10,846 nucleotides of DNA. Origin: Bacteroidota bacterium (GTDB lineage Bacteria > Bacteroidota > Bacteroidia > NORP154). This document shows, piece after piece, positions 8,401-10,846 of the stretch. The DNA is taken from positions 1 to 10,846 of the forward strand of contig NVRZ01000085.1 of the NCBI GenBank assembly GCA_002401055.1, read 5' to 3'. The notes beneath the pieces are model-generated. The model did not search any database. It was not told where the DNA came from and was given only the letters and a program-made list of their open reading frames with translations. The translations under genes were made by a program, and so were the position numbers. Position 1 is the stretch's first letter; each line of letters begins with the position of its first letter.

Positions 8401-9975
8401 AAAATTGAACACTGGTGGTGAAGAGCCAAAGTTTACATTTCCATCGAATTCCAGATCAATATTCTCATCTGAAACATTCAGAGAACCCTCAAATAACCGA
8501 TTGGCAATTACCCCTTCCAACTCTATATTCTTATAAGTGTAACCCTTGACGCTAAGTTGCTTCACTACCCCACTTAGTTTTGCTGATACATTTTCTCGTT
8601 TCATCCCACTACCGTTTATTGAAATATCAAATGCAGCCATACCAAACTGATCCAATTTTAGAAATGTGCCTGCATCTATTCCAGGAGATTTCAAGCTTCC
8701 AACGTACAGTATCCTACCAGATGCTGTATCTTCTTTCAAGGAAAGGTCAGAGGAGATCAACCCGATTTCAGTATGAAAATCTCCGTAAGCAACAAAATCA
8801 TTGTAGAAACCGGTAAAATCTCCGTGAAAACGAATCCTGCCTAACTTTTCAAACACGACTGGAATCTTAAGTCGTTTACCAAGTTCAAATGGAGGAATAG
8901 GTACGGTTCTCAAGTCACCCGCGTAGGTATCAAGTTCCTTGACCTTAAAGTGAATAAATGTTTCTTTTACATGAGGCAATCCTGTTAAACTAAAATCCCC
9001 AACCAGCTTGCTTCTTTTACCAAATTTCAGTGTTATTTTTTTTCCTTTCAACCTGCTTATCTTTCCATACACCTCTCCGTCTAGCTCAATATTATATGCA
9101 ATACCTTTCAAGGCAGGTGCGAAATATGCCACATCAGCCACACTGATTTCCGACTTCACAAATTCTGAAGATATCTCAACACTATCTATGAAATCTAGAT
9201 AATCTCTATAATCTGAATACCTGAAAGAAAGTTCCCCGTCGACTGTGCTAGATCGTGTTCTGATTTGCATTTCCTCCATGTCTAAGCCGGTAGATGAAAG
9301 CCTTACAAGAGAACTAAATTTGCGAAGATAAAATCCCGATTTTTCTCGACATGACAGCAACCGGATTGAAGCGAATATAGTGTCGTTTACCACCGACATA
9401 TCGTGAATATCCCCGTTAATTTCTGAAAGATCGAGGTCTTGAAAGTTAATGCCTCTTCTCATCCACATTTTATGCTGATTTTGCCACCTAAAATGAGAGT
9501 TGAGCAAATGTATTTTGTCTATTTCTACTATCCAATTCAACTTGGATGTGTCCTCAGAGCTAAAGGCATCAATCAAGAACTGCATATTCATGTAGTTCTC
9601 TCCTTCGTACTTTACCAGGTTAAAATGAGTTCCCTCCAGGGTTACTGTGTTCAGACGCAGGCTATTCAGATCCCTATTAATAGCTCCGACATCTAGTTTA
9701 ATAAACTCAGAATAGATCAGAGTGTCACCGTGAAGGTCCTTTATAAATAAATCCTCAAGGATAAGGGTAGTAAAGAAATCGATGTCGACTCCGCCTATTG
9801 ATACTTCTGTGTTCCATTCATCTGCATAATAAGCAGCGATTTTTTGTGTTAAATAAGTTTGTACTGTTGCGGACCGAAACGAAGTGTAAAAAAGTAGCAT
9901 CACCACAATGAAGCTCATGATTAACAGGAGTGATATTTTTAGTTTTTTTGTAATACCTTTAGTTATATAACGCAT
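5470..9975 (-). CDS. tamB: TamB-family translocation/assembly module protein (DUF490)
   Basis: This 1501-residue protein belongs to the AsmA/TamB family of long beta-groove proteins that span the periplasm, working in outer-membrane protein assembly and probably phospholipid transport. Residues 12-32 form a single N-terminal membrane anchor after a basic start, leaving the rest in the periplasm. The body consists of many short amphipathic beta strands, as expected for the groove. The C-terminal TamB domain covers roughly 1110-1470. It includes GDYLFTLQNVFNKRF, then a region around residues 1290-1305 ending in NPEITFDIVFPN. Next come a QLNRQMFSLLVLGQF segment and a final beta-rich part ending GIGLSYSKEF. 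The last residues are strongly basic (RRKNKKKKMK). It is longer than E. coli TamB (about 1260 residues), which is usual in Bacteroidota. No TamA or TamA-like outer-membrane partner lies in the window. The ATG at 9975 places the anchor correctly. The gene diverges from tsaD. Confidence 0.93.
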   Translation of the reverse strand: MRYITKGITKKLKISLLLIMSFIVVMLLFYTSFRSATVQTYLTQKIAAYYADEWNTEVSIGGVDIDFFTTLILEDLFIKDLHGDTLIYSEFIKLDVGAINRDLNSLRLNTVTLEGTHFNLVKYEGENYMNMQFLIDAFSSEDTSKLNWIVEIDKIHLLNSHFRWQNQHKMWMRRGINFQDLDLSEINGDIHDMSVVNDTIFASIRLLSCREKSGFYLRKFSSLVRLSSTGLDMEEMQIRTRSSTVDGELSFRYSDYRDYLDFIDSVEISSEFVKSEISVADVAYFAPALKGIAYNIELDGEVYGKISRLKGKKITLKFGKRSKLVGDFSLTGLPHVKETFIHFKVKELDTYAGDLRTVPIPPFELGKRLKIPVVFEKLGRIRFHGDFTGFYNDFVAYGDFHTEIGLISSDLSLKEDTASGRILYVGSLKSPGIDAGTFLKLDQFGMAAFDISINGSGMKRENVSAKLSGVVKQLSVKGYTYKNIELEGVIANRLFEGSLNVSDENIDLEFDGNVNFGSSPPVFNFNSVIERANLYALNFVSGEQTAEFSVEMISNFEGNNLDNMLGSLEMHNIKYTHGNKDEIKEDHFGSMKLVASKISGEKSLEFFADFAQANIVGIFNVAQLLGSLETVVSGLFPAANVNAKEALAEQEFHYALSIKEASNLYSIFVPGLSISKNSMVHGNYSSFKDEITLWGNFPSISLDDKEIINLNIEVIMPSDSLYGGAKSGLNSSRLVVRGNCDKISFSDSIQMLTPKLNMKVSQDSVLYSFLWNNGSEPSYKGDLGGYLKLIRSNAEKGPEFELSMDGSEIVITDSVWTIKDGNLFLFDTTSLDIRNFVFHNGDRTISISGITSKSKPGSIVVEMRNFDLQMINPFMSAPNLSWGGSLSGNVKVFDLFVSPYVTGDLDIGGLQLNERDLGNASIQSNWNNEKKKINIVASIKTGALNTVSLAGNYYLDTELVKRTDPLDFSIELNRLRVSIFEPFISNIFSEIASKGAATGKLKLTGSLKEPNLIGSLDVSKVGVTVGFLNTKYNFADKVVFTQEWIGFDGLMINDLKGNRAVANGRIYHNHLKDFRFDIEVKPANLYTLNTNKNLNKLYYGKAFTTGNFKITGTPKQIKLDLALTTDRGTQFYIPLTTDDEISMGGFITFISSSDTISNNSQSSTKRKIEKLPELNFDLQVTQDADIQLIFDERVGDILKAKGQGNLKLQVNHASEFKIYGEYIIEEGDYLFTLQNVFNKRFKIKRGGTIQWSGDPYSATVSIEAVYELTASLYDLTLEADDKRRVPVNCILLMNGNLMNPEITFDIVFPNIEEGADVGNLLSATTEQQLNRQMFSLLVLGQFQPLEGGGIETSGGVGANTSELLSNQLSNWLSQISEDFDIGVNYRPGDELTNEELEVALSTQLFNDRLSINGSVANNSNNEGQNSANIVGDFNLNYKITKDGRLKIKAYNHSNDTYLTTDNAPYTQGIGLSYSKEFSTFKDLFRRKNKKKKMKTESTNNK

Positions 9976-9985
9976 CTAACATATG

Positions 9986-9993
9986 CAAACTTA
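9986..9993 (-). promoter_or_regulatory. Possible -7 promoter element for tamB, overlapping the tsaD start codon
   Basis: The minus strand reads TAAGTTTG, an exact TAnnTTTG match, in the 17-base gap between the divergent tamB and tsaD starts. Its first base pairs with the A of the tsaD ATG. Only 10 bases separate it from the tamB ATG, so a transcript starting at the usual distance would have almost no leader. I find no good TTG at -33 spacing, so the match could be chance. I see no convincing promoter for tsaD, which would have to lie inside the tamB coding region. Confidence 0.35.
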
Positions 9994-10846
9994 TGAGTAA
10001 TCCGGTTGTAATACTAGGTATTGAGTCTTCTTGCGACGACACCGGAGCTTCTGTGCTTAAAGGAGGCAAAATTCAAGCCAATATAATTGCGAACCAAACC
10101 GTACACAAGGAGTACGGCGGCGTAGTTCCCGAGCTTGCATCAAGGGCTCACCAGCAAAATATTGTACCAGTGGTACATGAGGCACTAAAGAGCGCAAATG
10201 TTGACAAATCTGAACTCTCGGCAATAGCGTTTACCAAAGGACCTGGGCTACTGGGCTCTCTTCTCGTAGGCACGTCATTCGCCAAGTCAATGGCGTTAGG
10301 CTTGAATATTCCGCTAATTGAAATTAATCACATGAAAGCACACGTGCTTTCTCATTTTATAGAGCTAGTTGGAGAGGAAAGCTCAAAACCTAGTTTTCCA
10401 TTTTTATGTCTAACAGTTTCGGGAGGCCATACAGAAATCGTCTTGGTGGAAGATTATTTAAAAATGAAGGTTATCGGAAGTACTCGTGACGATGCGGCAG
10501 GTGAAGCCTTTGATAAAGCAGCAAAGACCATTGGACTGGAATACCCGGGGGGCCCACTCATAGATAAACATGCAAAGAATGGAAATCCTCTAGCATATAA
10601 ATTTCCTCACCCTAAGTCACCAGAATACGACTATAGCTTTAGCGGATTAAAAACTGCTTTTCTATATTTTATCAGAGACCATGTAGGGCAGGATTCAAAT
10701 TTTGTATCGAACAATATGGCTGATATATGTGCTTCAATTCAGCATACAATTGTTGAAGTTCTTCTTAAAAAGCTAGTTCAGGCTTCCAAAGATCTCGGCA
10801 TTTCTGAAATTGCGATATCAGGCGGTGTAGCTGCAAACTCAAAACT
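9993..10846 (+). CDS. tsaD: tRNA t6A threonylcarbamoyltransferase subunit TsaD, C-terminus missing
   Basis: TsaD (also called Gcp or YgjD) transfers the threonylcarbamoyl group from threonylcarbamoyl-AMP to adenosine 37 of tRNAs that read ANN codons. It acts in the cytoplasm with TsaB and TsaE, using the intermediate made by TsaC. The window holds 284 whole codons of a protein usually about 335-340 residues long, so roughly the last 50 are missing. Visible motifs are the ASKHA-fold start GIESSCDDTG (9-18), KGPGLLGSLLVG (82-93), the metal ligands His113 and His117 in NHMKAH, TVSGGHTEIV (141-150), the block from TRDDAAGEAFDK (164-175) to YPGGPLID (184-191), YSFSGLKT (214-221), and SGGVAANS (276-283) at the edge. 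All key residues in the visible part are intact. The ATG at 9993 lacks a Shine-Dalgarno sequence but is the only one that gives the family N-terminus. Confidence 0.97.
   Translation, partial: MSNPVVILGIESSCDDTGASVLKGGKIQANIIANQTVHKEYGGVVPELASRAHQQNIVPVVHEALKSANVDKSELSAIAFTKGPGLLGSLLVGTSFAKSMALGLNIPLIEINHMKAHVLSHFIELVGEESSKPSFPFLCLTVSGGHTEIVLVEDYLKMKVIGSTRDDAAGEAFDKAAKTIGLEYPGGPLIDKHAKNGNPLAYKFPHPKSPEYDYSFSGLKTAFLYFIRDHVGQDSNFVSNNMADICASIQHTIVEVLLKKLVQASKDLGISEIAISGGVAANSK

Noticed and set aside
9983..10000. Five-codon frame starting at ATG 9983 ahead of tsaD, as a leader peptide.
   Set aside because: It overlaps the tsaD start out of frame, has no regulatory sequence features and is short enough to be chance.

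Overview
The window looks like chromosomal DNA from a Bacteroidota bacterium, probably of the Cytophagales type (the order is inference). The FabI, DUF2851 and TamB proteins are of the kind found in that phylum. Two exported proteins have signal peptides ending in Ala-Gln. No start codon has a recognisable Shine-Dalgarno sequence, and several upstream regions carry the Bacteroidota -7 promoter motif TAnnTTTG. The sequence is AT-leaning, gene-dense and housekeeping in character. I see no mobile element, CRISPR array, tRNA or rRNA, and no gap between genes longer than about 60 bases.

Layout: six genes run leftward on the minus strand from 9975 to 1. In transcription order they are tamB (5470-9975), fabI (4609-5421), an exported seven-bladed propeller fused to a caspase-like peptidase (2681-4552), a DUF2851 protein (1345-2628), a small PspC-domain membrane protein (1110-1340) and an AGCS-family sodium:amino-acid symporter (1-1062, cut by the window edge). 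Rightward from 9993 runs tsaD, also cut by the edge, with its start only 17 bases from that of tamB.

Much of the content concerns the cell envelope: TamB (outer-membrane protein or lipid transport), FabI (fatty-acid synthesis), a PspC membrane protein and a symporter. TsaD makes the t6A tRNA modification. Candidate TAnnTTTG promoters lie before tamB, the propeller-caspase gene and the symporter gene, so the leftward run is probably several transcription units. DUF2851 and PspC, only 4 bases apart, are the one clearly coupled pair.

The most unusual item is the propeller-caspase protein. It joins the sensor propeller typical of Bacteroidota two-component regulators directly to a peptidase with an intact His/Cys dyad, and both parts are predicted to lie outside the cytoplasm. 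The second is the DUF2851 protein, whose most conserved-looking stretch resembles a PD-(D/E)XK nuclease core and which ends in a cysteine cluster. Neither function is proven by sequence alone.
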